Both the position numbers and the translations under genes were made by a program. From positions 1-51,282 of the forward strand of contig JAISAQ010000044.1 of NCBI GenBank assembly GCA_031266775.1: a stretch of DNA of 51,282 nt. Reading direction: 5' to 3'. This document shows, piece after piece, positions 17,164-26,630 of this stretch (its first letter is position 1; each line of letters begins with the position of its first letter). This DNA comes from Treponema sp. (GTDB lineage: Bacteria > Spirochaetota > Spirochaetia > Treponematales > Breznakiellaceae). A model generated the notes under the pieces. The model was not told the DNA's origin. It searched no databases and saw only the letters and a program-made list of their open reading frames with translations.

Positions 17164-18609
17164 CTAAAAGCCCTTTTCCCGCAACTCCCGGACCATCTTT
17201 ACATAGGTTTCCGTTACGTCAAAGCCCCGGTAATCGGCGCGTTTAAGATCGATGATGTCCCCGTGGGAAACGCCCCGGCCCGTTCCGGATACCAGCACGC
17301 CCCGGAAGTCCCCCCATTGGGCGGAAGGAAGGCTCACGAGGCCGTCGTTGTCCCCCTCAAGCGCCTTGATAAGGAGCCACACGGGGCCAAGCATGGGATC
17401 GCTTGCCGGGCCCTTCATCATAGTCATGTAGCTCTGGTAATACACAAAGGGCGAATCGGGCGTATCCCGGTTAAAGGCCTCGCTTGACGCGGTGGTAAAC
17501 TGCCTTGTGGCGTTGTAGAAATCGGGGTTCCTGTCGCCGAGTTTGAGGAAAACAGAGTCGAATATGTTCGCGATAAAACGGTAAAACCAGCCGGGAAGGG
17601 AAGCGGCCTTGTCGACAAAACGGCAGCCCCGGTGGGGGGTACAGATGGTGGTAAGGGACGCGACCTTTTCCGCCATGCCCAGGGTGCTTATGGCGCAGCG
17701 GGCGTCAAGGCCGCCCTTTGAATGGGCAATGATGTTTACCTTTTCCGCGCCAGTTTCCTTTAATACCGAAAGGATGGTCTTCCGTATGTCTTCCGCGTTG
17801 GCGGCAATGGTTCCCACGGCTTCCTGGTTTCCGTAAAAAACCTTTGCCCCGTTGCGCAGAAGTTCGCGCGGTATTCTTCCCCAGTAGTTGAAAAATTTCA
17901 GATCCCTGAAGAGTATGCCGTGCACCATGACAAGGGGGTATTTTGTTTTGCAGATCTCCGAATCGGCCCTGGTGCTGTTGAGGTTTTCCTTGTACAGGGC
18001 AAAATCGTATTCCTCATACACAAGGCGGCACGCGCAGAGGATAACAAAGATATTCACCGGGGGAAGCCACCAGGTAAAGAACAGTAAAAGCCGCCAGAAT
18101 ACCCCGAGCCTTTTTGACGTAAAGATGATCCGCAGCATGCCGTTCCAGAGTATAAAGAGCACGATTGCCGTTCCGCAAACGGCGTTGGCAATAAACACGG
18201 CTCCCGGAACCGCGCCCCGCAGAAGAACATACGAGACAACAAGGAAAGGAACTTCAAGGACGGCGGCCCACAGCCCCGCGAGGCAGAGGAAGCGCCCGCC
18301 CATCATGACGCGGAGGGCAAACTTCGGTTTTATGTTCCCCTTTTTTTCCCTGCGGGGAAAGACGTTGAGCCTTACCCAGAGGTAAAAGACAAAGAGGGAG
18401 GCAACAGCAAGAACGGCGGCGGCAAGAGGAGGCGAAAAGGAGGCGGAGATGATCCGGTAAAGCCGCCAGCCCAGGAGTACGACGTTCGGAAAGACAAGCA
18501 CGGAGGCGGTAAGGGGAAGGGGATGAAGCAGGTTTATTTTCCGGCCCGCGTCAAGGCCGGCAAGAATGCCCGCCGCAACAGTGACGGCGGCCAGAATGAT
18601 CACGCCCAT
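17164..18609 (-). CDS. Membrane-anchored alpha/beta-hydrolase, lipase-like
   Basis: 481 residues. The first ~200 residues carry about five hydrophobic segments (for example VIILAAVTVAAGILAGL and FLVVSYVLL). The remainder is a triacylglycerol-lipase-type alpha/beta hydrolase: VMVHGILF (oxyanion strand), IIAHSKGGLDAR with nucleophile Ser ~295, GDNDGLVSLPSA with a candidate Asp ~418, and VSHGDIIDL with His ~449. Topology suggests a catalytic domain attached to the inner membrane; the side is not determined. The lipid substrate is unknown. It lies 14 nt after the HD-domain gene and 87 nt before the hydrogenase/chemoreceptor start, probably one transcript from valS onward. Confidence 0.8.
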   Translation of the reverse strand: MGVIILAAVTVAAGILAGLDAGRKINLLHPLPLTASVLVFPNVVLLGWRLYRIISASFSPPLAAAVLAVASLFVFYLWVRLNVFPRREKKGNIKPKFALRVMMGGRFLCLAGLWAAVLEVPFLVVSYVLLRGAVPGAVFIANAVCGTAIVLFILWNGMLRIIFTSKRLGVFWRLLLFFTWWLPPVNIFVILCACRLVYEEYDFALYKENLNSTRADSEICKTKYPLVMVHGILFRDLKFFNYWGRIPRELLRNGAKVFYGNQEAVGTIAANAEDIRKTILSVLKETGAEKVNIIAHSKGGLDARCAISTLGMAEKVASLTTICTPHRGCRFVDKAASLPGWFYRFIANIFDSVFLKLGDRNPDFYNATRQFTTASSEAFNRDTPDSPFVYYQSYMTMMKGPASDPMLGPVWLLIKALEGDNDGLVSLPSAQWGDFRGVLVSGTGRGVSHGDIIDLKRADYRGFDVTETYVKMVRELREKGF

Positions 18610-18623
18610 GCCCGCCTCCCCGC

Positions 18624-19196
18624 CTACCGCGAGAGGCCCGGAAGACCGGGGGCCAGCGCCTCAAGGTAACGCCGCCTTGAGGCCACAAGGGATTTAAGTT
18701 CGGCCAGCATGGCCTTGTCCGCCTTTTCTGCAATGGGGAAGACATACTGTTCTGTTTCGATGACATAGCGGTCTATGAAGCCGGTGTTCACCACAAACCC
18801 CAGGGAGATCATGTTGGAAATGCGGTCGGCCACCTTGAGGACCCTGGAATTCCGGGAACCCGTTTTGCAGATACGGGTTAAAAATTCGGGCTTTGTCTCG
18901 CCGGGAAGCCGGGTTACTTCCAGCACCAGATCGTAGACGGCGTGGCTTTCATAATCAATGGCAAGAAGCAGGTTGTGGTTAAAGTCGGGAATATCCTCAA
19001 TGACATCGTGAACAATAGACGCCTTAAGGAGAATGGAATCTATATAGCCGTAGTCTATAAGAGTCGCCATGGTGTCAAGCTGGTGGCGGAACATGTTGCC
19101 GCCGCCCTCGCGGGTTTTGCCTATAAGGGAAGTGGCAAGCTGTATGTAGGGAGCCAGATGTGTTCCCTTAAGGCGCAGCATCTCCTCGGTAGTCAT
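18624..19196 (-). CDS. Single-domain HD hydrolase, SpoT/MESH1-like small alarmone hydrolase
   Basis: 190 residues consisting only of an HD domain of the RelA/SpoT hydrolase type. Visible residues line up with the SpoT active site: R37-H38, H63-D64 and E67-D68 (VHDVIED), and D124 with N128 in KVADRISNM. No synthetase, TGS or ACT domain follows. By family it would remove pyrophosphate from (p)ppGpp; activity on another nucleotide is possible. It sits 21 nt after valS, a plausible place for a stringent-response hydrolase, and 14 nt before the lipase gene. Confidence 0.75.
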   Translation of the reverse strand: MTTEEMLRLKGTHLAPYIQLATSLIGKTREGGGNMFRHQLDTMATLIDYGYIDSILLKASIVHDVIEDIPDFNHNLLLAIDYESHAVYDLVLEVTRLPGETKPEFLTRICKTGSRNSRVLKVADRISNMISLGFVVNTGFIDRYVIETEQYVFPIAEKADKAMLAELKSLVASRRRYLEALAPGLPGLSR

Positions 19197-19217
19197 ATCC
19201 CTTCCCTTTCCCCTGCC

Positions 19218-21923
19218 CTAGGGAATATCCCTGATGTACGCCTCAATACGGCCCGCCCGCGCAAGGGCGTCTTGCAGTTTTGCCTTTTCCCCTTCCACAA
19301 GAACAGGCGGGGCGTTTTTGAGGAAATCCCCGTTTGACAGTTTAGACTTGAGCCCCTCTATAAACCTCCGGTCCTTTTCAAGATCGCGCCCGAATTTCTT
19401 CTTGAGGGCTTCGGTGTCAACGGCGCCCGCGATACACACAAATACCTCAAACACAAAACCGGCCCTGCCGCCGGAAACGCCTATGGATCCCTCCGGGCGG
19501 GCGCCGCCGGCGGCGGTTTCAAATTCCCCAAGACCGGCAAGCAGCTTCACCGTTTCCCCGTGCCCGGCAAGCGCGGCTTCTCCTTCCGGCAGAAGGCGGA
19601 AGAAGGCGCGGAGTTTTTTACCGGGAGCCACGGCGCATTCGCTCCTCAGCGTCCGTATCATGACAACCATTTCCTTGAGGAAGTCAAAGCGCCGCTCCTC
19701 CTGGGGATCAAAGCGCTCCTCGCTGTAACGGGGATACGGCGCGTTTACAAGAAGGCCGCCCGGCCGGTATACGGCCGGGAGCTTTCCGTATATTTCTTCG
19801 GTAATAAAGGGCAGAAGCGGATGGAGAAGCCGCAGGGATTCCGCGAGGACTTCAAGGAGCGCCGAAGCGGCCCTGTCCTTTTCGGCCGGCGACGCGCCGT
19901 CGCGGAAGGAAATTTTCGCCGCTTCCACATACCAGTCGCAGAAATCATTCCAGAAATATTCATAGGCTGTCTGCGCCGCGTCGTTGTAGCGGTAGGAAAG
20001 AAAGGCCCCTTCCATGATGCGGGCGGCCCTGTTAAGCCGGGACCATATCCACCTGTCCACCGGAAGAAGGTCCGGCCGCACTCCGCCTTCCCTTCCTTCA
20101 AGGTTCATGAGTATGTAGCGGGCAGCGTTCCAGATTTTGTTGGCAAACTTTGATCCCATCCTGAACGATTCCCTGTCGATAAGCACGTCCTGCCCCTGGG
20201 CGCACATGAAGGCCAGCGTAAACCTCAGGGCATCCGCGCCGAATTCCTCCACGAGTTCCAGGGGATCAAGCCCGTTGCCAAGGGACTTGCTCATCTTGCG
20301 CCCCTGCCTGTCGCGCACAAGGCCGTGCAGGTAAATTTCGCTAAAGGGCGCTTTTCCGGTGAATTCCAGGCCCGCCATGATCATGCGGGACACCCAGAAG
20401 AAGATGATGTCGTAAGCGGTGACAAGCGCCGTGGTGGGATAATAGGCGGTAAAGTCAGGCGTATCGCAGCGTTCGTTTTCCCAGCCCAGCGTGCTGAAGG
20501 GCCAGAGCCAGCTTGAAAACCACGTGTCAAGCACATCGGGGTCCTGTTCAACACGGGCCGATCCGCAGCGGGGACAGGCGGAAAGATCCGTCCGCGACAC
20601 GGAGACTTCCCCGCAGTCCGCGCAGTACCAGGCGGGAATACGGTGGCCCCACCAGAGCTGGCGGCTTACGCACCAGTCCCGTATGTTTTCCATCCAGTGC
20701 TGAAAGGTGTTTTCCCATTTGCGGGGATAAAACACAAACTCGCCCCTCCGCCATGAGGCAAGGGCCTTTTCGGCAAGGGGCTTCATGCGGACAAACCACT
20801 GTTCCGAAAGGCGGGGTTCTATTACCGTGCGGCAGCGGTAACAGTGCCCCACCGCGTGGGTAATATCCTCTTCGCGGAGGAACCACCCTCCCCTCTTAAG
20901 ATCGGCAAGGACTTCTTCGCGCGCTTCAGATACCGTCATGCCCCGGTACTTTTCGGGAACCTCGTCGTTAAGGCGGCCTTCGGAGGTAAGGATGCTGATC
21001 ATGGGAAGGCCGTGCCGTTTGGCAAGCTCCCAGTCGTTGGGATCATGGGCGGGCGTTATTTTGACAACGCCCGTGCCGAATTCCCTGTCCACCCAGGAAT
21101 CGGCAACTACGGGGATCGTTCTTCCCGCAAGGGGAAGGATCACCATTTTCCCGGCCGCGTCCCTGTAGCGTTGATCTTCAGGATGAACGGCGACCGCGGT
21201 GTCGCCCAGAAGGGTTTCGGGCCTGGTAGTGGCAAGTTCAAGGAAAGCGCCGCCTCCGGCCCCGTCCGCGGCGGAAGTACCGGCGGCGTCCGCAAAATAA
21301 TAACGAAGATGGTACATCTTCGCATCACATTCTTCGTGTTCAACCTCATCGTCGGAAAGGGCGGTGCCGCAGGAGGAACACCAGTTGACAAGGTAGTTCC
21401 CCTTGTAAAGCAGATCCCGTTCATAGAGGCTGACAAAGACCTCGCGCACCGCGCGGGAAAGGCCTTCGTCCATGGTAAAGCGCTCCCGCGACCAGTCCAG
21501 GCTGGCCCCCAGCCTGGCAAGCTGTTTTGAAATAACAGCGTGGTGTTCGTCTTTGACCTTCCAGGTTTCTTCAATAAATTTTTCCCGGCCCAGATCGCGG
21601 CGGCTTTCTCCCCTGGCCCTGAGCTTTTTTTCAACCACGTTCTGCGTGGCAATGCCCGCGTGATCGGTGCCCGGCACCCACAGGGTACGGCCGCCGCGCA
21701 TGCGGTGAAAACGGATTACAATATCCTGGAGGCTGTTGTTAAGCCCGTGGCCCAGGTGAAGCACGCCCGTTACATTGGGCGGAGGAATGACTACGACATA
21801 GGGAGGATCTTCCGCGTTGCGGCAGTTTTCCGGCCTGAACGAGCCTGATTCTTTCCACAAACCGTAAATTCTGTCCTCAAAGGTTTTGGGATCATACGCT
21901 TTTGCAAGTTCAACCGCCTTCAT
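19218..21923 (-). CDS. valS: Valyl-tRNA synthetase
   Basis: 901 residues from the ATG at 21923, with GGGGAG 7 nt upstream; a 9-residue longer frame lacks a ribosome site. Motifs in order: PPPNVTGVLHLGHGLN (HIGH), GTDHAGIAT, an editing CP1 domain with TTRPETLLGDTAVAVHP, GRKMSKSLGNG (KMSKS), the anticodon-binding domain and a C-terminal coiled coil. It charges tRNA-Val and edits threonine mischarging. It is first gene of a minus-strand run and has a good promoter upstream. Confidence 0.97.
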   Translation of the reverse strand: MKAVELAKAYDPKTFEDRIYGLWKESGSFRPENCRNAEDPPYVVVIPPPNVTGVLHLGHGLNNSLQDIVIRFHRMRGGRTLWVPGTDHAGIATQNVVEKKLRARGESRRDLGREKFIEETWKVKDEHHAVISKQLARLGASLDWSRERFTMDEGLSRAVREVFVSLYERDLLYKGNYLVNWCSSCGTALSDDEVEHEECDAKMYHLRYYFADAAGTSAADGAGGGAFLELATTRPETLLGDTAVAVHPEDQRYRDAAGKMVILPLAGRTIPVVADSWVDREFGTGVVKITPAHDPNDWELAKRHGLPMISILTSEGRLNDEVPEKYRGMTVSEAREEVLADLKRGGWFLREEDITHAVGHCYRCRTVIEPRLSEQWFVRMKPLAEKALASWRRGEFVFYPRKWENTFQHWMENIRDWCVSRQLWWGHRIPAWYCADCGEVSVSRTDLSACPRCGSARVEQDPDVLDTWFSSWLWPFSTLGWENERCDTPDFTAYYPTTALVTAYDIIFFWVSRMIMAGLEFTGKAPFSEIYLHGLVRDRQGRKMSKSLGNGLDPLELVEEFGADALRFTLAFMCAQGQDVLIDRESFRMGSKFANKIWNAARYILMNLEGREGGVRPDLLPVDRWIWSRLNRAARIMEGAFLSYRYNDAAQTAYEYFWNDFCDWYVEAAKISFRDGASPAEKDRAASALLEVLAESLRLLHPLLPFITEEIYGKLPAVYRPGGLLVNAPYPRYSEERFDPQEERRFDFLKEMVVMIRTLRSECAVAPGKKLRAFFRLLPEGEAALAGHGETVKLLAGLGEFETAAGGARPEGSIGVSGGRAGFVFEVFVCIAGAVDTEALKKKFGRDLEKDRRFIEGLKSKLSNGDFLKNAPPVLVEGEKAKLQDALARAGRIEAYIRDIP

Positions 21924-21949
21924 CAGCACTCCCCGTAAAATATCGTACA

Positions 21950-21978
21950 ACTATATACTTTCGGAACAAACAATTCAA
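21950..21978 (-). promoter_or_regulatory. valS promoter
   Basis: Minus-strand -35 TTGAAT (21978-21973), 17-bp spacer and -10 TATAGT (21955-21950). The predicted start point is ~20 nt before the valS ATG, leaving room for the GGGGAG site. No T-box-like specifier or terminator is visible between promoter and gene. Confidence 0.6.
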
Positions 21979-22010
21979 CGGCGCGGGCAAAAACCGCCTG
22001 AGCGCCGCGG

Positions 22011-22913
22011 TTACACCGGCCCGCGCATAAGCGCCTGTTCAATTTCGTCAAGCGCGCCGTCCGGGGTGGACGCCCCCGCGGCAATACCCACACTGTCATA
22101 CTCGAAAATTCCGGGGGGAAGATCCTCCGCCCTTTCCACGAGCCACGCGGGTTTTCCCAGCGAAAGCGCGGCGGCAAAAAGCCCCCTTGTGTTGGCCGAA
22201 TCCCCGCCGCCCGCGACGATAACGGCGTCAACTTCACGGCAGAGAGAGCGAAGCGCGTCCTGCCTTTCCCGTACCGCCCCGCATATCGTATCGATTATTT
22301 CAAGGCCGGGAAAGAACTTCCCTATCGCTTCCCCTATTGCCGTGTATTCTTCGGGCGTCATGGTAGTCTGCCCCATAAGAGCGGGGGAGGCGGAAGGACA
22401 GGCGCGGTACAGTTTTCCGGCGGCATCTTCCGCTTCGGCGGCGCTTCCCACGACAATGCAGGAAGGGGCGTAGCCGCGTATGCCGGCAATTTCCGCGTGG
22501 CGCCCCTCTCCGGCAAGAAAAAGCGCGCGGCCGGAAGCGGCCAGGGAACGCGCCTTCATCTGGCTTGCCTTTACCCTGGGACACGTCGCGTCGCATATAC
22601 GCGCGCCGCGCCGTACAAGCGAATCCCCGGCGGAGGGGCTTATGCCGTGGGCCCGGATGATAACGGCCGCGCCGGACAGATCCCCGCCGCCGTCCTCTTC
22701 ATCAAGGATTTCAAGGCCCGCATTGCGGAGCCGCCTGAGCGTAGCGGGATTGTGGATAAGGGGGCCCAGGGAATACACGCGGGGCCGGAAAGAACCGGAT
22801 GGCGCCTGACCTGCGGGCGGCGAAGGGGCGGCGGCAAGCTCCGCTTCCGCCATTGTCACCGCGCGGCGGACGCCCATACAGAAGCCCGCCACCGCGGCGC
22901 GGATCACCTTCAT
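22011..22913 (-). CDS. ispH: 4-hydroxy-3-methylbut-2-enyl diphosphate reductase
   Basis: 300 residues. The three conserved cysteines that hold the Fe-S cluster are visible in GFCMGVRRA, DATCPRVK and DTICGAVRERQ. IRAHGISP and GEGRHAEIAGIRGY supply His and Glu residues of the active site, and GGGDSANTRGL is the diphosphate-binding loop. Last step of the non-mevalonate isoprenoid pathway. It follows secF by 39 nt and probably ends the yajC-secD-secF-ispH operon. No clear ribosome site is seen at the ATG. Confidence 0.95.
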   Translation of the reverse strand: MKVIRAAVAGFCMGVRRAVTMAEAELAAAPSPPAGQAPSGSFRPRVYSLGPLIHNPATLRRLRNAGLEILDEEDGGGDLSGAAVIIRAHGISPSAGDSLVRRGARICDATCPRVKASQMKARSLAASGRALFLAGEGRHAEIAGIRGYAPSCIVVGSAAEAEDAAGKLYRACPSASPALMGQTTMTPEEYTAIGEAIGKFFPGLEIIDTICGAVRERQDALRSLCREVDAVIVAGGGDSANTRGLFAAALSLGKPAWLVERAEDLPPGIFEYDSVGIAAGASTPDGALDEIEQALMRGPV

Positions 22914-22952
22914 GTATACGGCGCGGCCGCGGCGCAGGGCCGCGGCAAACCG

Positions 22953-24176
22953 TTAAGCCCTTGCCGCCGCCGGCGTTCCGGCAAGCCGCTTCTTCTCCCG
23001 CCTGTTTTTCCGCACTTCCCAGAAATTCACAAAACCCGAGGCGATGAATATGGTCGAGTACACGCCGGAAACCATGCCCACAAGCAGCGTCAGGGCAAAA
23101 TCCTGCATGGAACCGCGGGTAAAGATGTAAAGGGACGCAACCGCAAGGAGGGTGGTAAGGGTGGTAATAATGGTCCGCCCCAGCGTTTCGGTAAGGGAAC
23201 GGTCGAGTATGTCAAGAAACGAATCTTCCGGATAGATGCGGCGGGTTTCCCGTATACGGTCAAAAATAACGATGGTATCGTTGATCGAATAGCCCAGAAT
23301 CGTAAGAATCGCCGCTATGGTGGTTGTGTTGAATTCCATTCTGGTCCACACCACAAAACCGACAATGACAAGGCCGTCGTGGACTATCGCCAGCACCGCG
23401 CCTATGGCGTACTGCGGCTTGAAGCGTATGGAAGAATAGGCGAGGATCAGCACAAGGGTAAAAAAGAGGAGTATTCCCGCCTGATCGGTAAGGTTCTTTG
23501 AAAAACGGGAGCCCACAAAGTCGGAACGTATCACCACCAGATCCCACTTTTTTTCAAGGGCGGCGATAATGCTGTCCGCGGGAACGCCAGCCTGCTCCGT
23601 CTCCACCCCGGAACTTTCAAGCCGTATCATGTAGTGCCTGTCCGAAGGAACGCCGAGCTGCTGTACCGAAACGGTGCGTTCAAAACCGGAAAGGGCCCCG
23701 CGGACATCCTGAATGGAAACCACAGAGCCGTCGGAGGGAAGACAGTGAACGGTATAGGGTTCGCTTCCAAGCTGGGGGCTGCCCTGGGCGTTATACACAA
23801 TGCCCGAAGACAATTCATTCCCGTTTCCGGCAAGGGAAACGTCAAGCCCCTCCACCGCCCCGCCCAGCGCGCGGGCGATTGTGGCAACGGTACCGTATTC
23901 GGCGTAGGAAAAGGCATAACGGCCGCCTTCCCCGGCGGAAAGCGAAACGGTTACGGTTATGCCCTCCCTGTCAAGGGAAATGCCGGCAATGCCGCGGCCG
24001 GAATAGGTAACATTGAACGCGGGCCTTGCAAACTGAACTTCCTGTATGAGCCCGGCCTGAAAATCAATGCCCAGGTTGAATCCAAAAATAATGTACCCCG
24101 CGACGCCGGCTATCATAAGGACGGCCGAAAAGATCGCCGTCGCAAGGAACAGCCTTGAAAAACGGATAATCTTCAT
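22953..24176 (-). CDS. secF: Protein translocase subunit SecF
   Basis: 407 residues, longer than the ~300 typical of SecF because of an expanded periplasmic loop between TM1 (LFLATAIFSAVLMIAGVAGY) and TM2. FNLGIDFQAG is the conserved post-TM1 motif. The RND-like core has ILGYSINDTIVIFDRIRE and TLTTLLAVASLYIF. With SecD it uses the proton gradient to pull exported proteins across the inner membrane. It starts directly after the secD stop. Confidence 0.95.
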   Translation of the reverse strand: MKIIRFSRLFLATAIFSAVLMIAGVAGYIIFGFNLGIDFQAGLIQEVQFARPAFNVTYSGRGIAGISLDREGITVTVSLSAGEGGRYAFSYAEYGTVATIARALGGAVEGLDVSLAGNGNELSSGIVYNAQGSPQLGSEPYTVHCLPSDGSVVSIQDVRGALSGFERTVSVQQLGVPSDRHYMIRLESSGVETEQAGVPADSIIAALEKKWDLVVIRSDFVGSRFSKNLTDQAGILLFFTLVLILAYSSIRFKPQYAIGAVLAIVHDGLVIVGFVVWTRMEFNTTTIAAILTILGYSINDTIVIFDRIRETRRIYPEDSFLDILDRSLTETLGRTIITTLTTLLAVASLYIFTRGSMQDFALTLLVGMVSGVYSTIFIASGFVNFWEVRKNRREKKRLAGTPAAARA

Positions 24177-25901
24177 CTACGCAGTCTCCCCCGCCCCGCC
24201 GGCACTCCGGCGGGAAAACCAGCCCACAGAAACCCGCCGGCTGTGCAGTACGTCGGTGCCGAAATCAAAGATGAGCCGCGAAACAAACAGGGCGGTAAAG
24301 ACCGAAGAGAAAACCCCGATGGCAAGGCTCACGGCAAAGCCCTGAATGGGGCCTGAACCCAGCTGTGAAAGGAACAGCGCCGCGATAAACGTGGTGATGT
24401 TTGAATCCATGATCGCCCAGAACGCCTTGTCGAAGCCCGCGTCCACCACCGCCTTTCTGCCCTTTCCAAGGCGGAGCTCTTCCTTCATCCTTTCAAAAAT
24501 AATTACGTTGGCGTCAACCGCCATGCCTATGGTAAGGATGAAACCCGCGATACTCGGCAGGGTAAGGGTAAAATTGAAAGCCGAAAGGATGCTGAACATG
24601 ATGTAGAAGTTAAGAAGCTGGGCCACAACGGCGTTGATCCCCGCCGCCCGGTAAAAAGCCAGCATAAAAACCAGCACTACGATAATGCCGCCCACAAGGG
24701 CGTACAGCCCCTGGCGTATGGTATCCGCGCCCATGGAAGGCCCGACGCTCTGCTGGCTGACGACTTCCAGTTCTACAGGCAGGGCGGCGGTACGGAGGGT
24801 AAGGGCAAGGTTGGAGGCCTCTTCGCCGCCGAAACCGGTTATCTGCATGGTGTCCCTGATGGGAGTTTCTATGCTCGGATAGGATTTAACCCTGTCGTCA
24901 AGCACTATGGCAAGCTGCCTGCCGACATTGGCGGAGGTAAGTTTGTAGAAGATGTCCCCGCCTTCCCCGTCAAGCATAACGGAAATGGCGGGCTTTCCGT
25001 CCCGGTCGCGTTCCACCGTCGCGCTCCTGATGTGGTTCCCGTCAAGGCCGACTTCCTTCCTGAGCACAACATAGCGCCCGGAAAATTCGTCAAGGCCGTA
25101 ACGGTCTTTGCCGTAAACCCCCAAAACCATGGTTTCGGCGGGAATAACGGACGGCGAAAGCAGGTTCCCCTCGCCGTCAAACGTGTCGGCCGAATGCGAC
25201 TGGTAGTAGACGGCAAACGCGTCCGTCGCTTCCCCGTCAACCAGATGAAAGGCAAGGCCGCCCTTTCCCATGATAATGGAGTTGATCCGTTCAGGATCGG
25301 CGGCGCCGGGAATTTCCACGTAGATCTGATCCGCCCCCTGCCGGCGTATTACAGGCTCGGTAAGGCCGAAGCGGTCTATTCTGCTGTTAAGGACTTCCAG
25401 CGCCCGGTTCATCGCGTCTTCCGGATCATCGTTGGAAAGGGTCCTTCCAACCTGAAGGATCACGGAAAGGCCGCCTGAAAGATCAAGGCCAAGCTGAACG
25501 GCGTTCTTCTGGAGGTTCTTCAGGGCGAAAATATCGTCACGGTATTTTGCTTCTATGGCTTCCTGGGCCTCGTTTCTGCCGGAAAAGGCGGAAAGCACCG
25601 CCTTGGCGTTCATCGGCTGCGGCGCGTCCGCCTTTGCCCGCCTGTAAAGTTTCCGCGCCTGTGGAACCAAAAAGGCCAGATCCTCAGGCGTATCGCCATC
25701 CGTCCCCGCCAGGGTCAAAAGCCGCTGGAGATCCGCCTGCGCCCGCCGGGACGTGGCGATCTTTATCTGCTCGCGCGACTGGAGGGCTTCGGTCTTTTTT
25801 TCCCCAGGCACAAGAAAATACCACCGTATGCTGGGAAAGAGAAACACAAAACAAACCGCCATCACCACAAGAAGGATAACGAACCGGTAGCGTTTACTCA
25901 T
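24177..25901 (-). CDS. secD: Protein translocase subunit SecD
   Basis: 574 residues. TM1 near the N-terminus is followed by a periplasmic domain starting with GLDLSGGLSVILQV, then IDRFGLTEPVIRRQG and VEIPGA, then five TM helices with AGFILTIGMAVDANVIIFER. It partners SecF and YajC in the Sec accessory complex. The ATG overlaps the yajC stop in TAATG, so it is translationally coupled. Confidence 0.96.
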   Translation of the reverse strand: MSKRYRFVILLVVMAVCFVFLFPSIRWYFLVPGEKKTEALQSREQIKIATSRRAQADLQRLLTLAGTDGDTPEDLAFLVPQARKLYRRAKADAPQPMNAKAVLSAFSGRNEAQEAIEAKYRDDIFALKNLQKNAVQLGLDLSGGLSVILQVGRTLSNDDPEDAMNRALEVLNSRIDRFGLTEPVIRRQGADQIYVEIPGAADPERINSIIMGKGGLAFHLVDGEATDAFAVYYQSHSADTFDGEGNLLSPSVIPAETMVLGVYGKDRYGLDEFSGRYVVLRKEVGLDGNHIRSATVERDRDGKPAISVMLDGEGGDIFYKLTSANVGRQLAIVLDDRVKSYPSIETPIRDTMQITGFGGEEASNLALTLRTAALPVELEVVSQQSVGPSMGADTIRQGLYALVGGIIVVLVFMLAFYRAAGINAVVAQLLNFYIMFSILSAFNFTLTLPSIAGFILTIGMAVDANVIIFERMKEELRLGKGRKAVVDAGFDKAFWAIMDSNITTFIAALFLSQLGSGPIQGFAVSLAIGVFSSVFTALFVSRLIFDFGTDVLHSRRVSVGWFSRRSAGGAGETA

Positions 25902-26281
25902 TAGGCGTCCTTTGCCGGGGTTTCTTCTTTGCTTTCTTCGATTTTTTCAGGCTCTTTCGCGGCGCTTTCGACAGTGGAAATGGCGCTGCGGCTGAATTCG
26001 ATCTTGACGTTGTCGTCCACTTTGACGATAACGGTCGCCTCCCTTACGCTCTGTATGACCCCGCGTATGCCGCCTATGGTCACGATGCGGTCGCCTTTTT
26101 TAAGGGCGTCAAGCATACGTTTGGTTTCCTTCTGTTTCCTGCTCTGGGGACGTATGATCAGAAAATAAAAGATGGCTATGATCGCCGCAAAAGGCAAAAG
26201 GCTGGTAATAAACTGGGTAGGACCCCCGCCTTCGGCCGTCTGCGGAGCGGCCATAAGCAGAAAAGGAAAAAATACATTCAT
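25901..26281 (-). CDS. yajC: Preprotein translocase subunit YajC
   Basis: 126 residues with one TM helix, LLPFAAIIAIFYFLIIRPQ, followed by the family motif RKQKETKRMLDALKKGDRIVTIGG. The C-terminal tail is acidic and Glu/Lys rich. A GGAA lies ~10 nt before the ATG. It heads the yajC-secD-secF operon. Confidence 0.95.
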   Translation of the reverse strand: MNVFFPFLLMAAPQTAEGGGPTQFITSLLPFAAIIAIFYFLIIRPQSRKQKETKRMLDALKKGDRIVTIGGIRGVIQSVREATVIVKVDDNVKIEFSRSAISTVESAAKEPEKIEESKEETPAKDA

Positions 26282-26375
26282 ATCATGGCTTCCTTTAAGG
26301 ATTAAGATTGTCCTGCCAGATTACCACGCGCGGGGGAAGATGGTCAATGGCCGAAACCTGCCCGGCAGGAATTCG

Positions 26376-26520
26376 GAATTTAACCACGGACCTCGCGGAC
26401 GGAACCGGAATGTAAGAATTTAACCACGGACTTCGCGGACAGAACGGACTTTTGGCTTCAAATGTATATCTGTATATCTTGTCCGCGTTGGTCCGCGTCG
26501 TCCGTGGTTGTTTTGAATTC
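26376..26520. repeat. Inverted-repeat element, copy 1
   Basis: Begins GAATTTAACCACGGAC and ends GTCCGTGGTTGTTTTGAATTC, so the ends are inverted repeats. Inside are further CGCGGAC direct and inverted units. No ORF. Related copies lie at 27664-27816 and 29393-29499. It occupies most of the gap between yajC (26282) and the lipoprotein stop (26631). The remaining stretch 26521-26630 is shared with 27817-27927 as part of a tandem duplication. Confidence 0.7.
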
Positions 26521-26630
26521 AAAGTCAAAATAAAGAAGAGAAAAAAGGACTTGAGGGCAAAAACTGAAGTTTCCAGAGGTTCCCGTAAGCGCCGGCCCGC
26601 TTGCGGGCGGGGCTTCGTCTTTCTTCCTCC

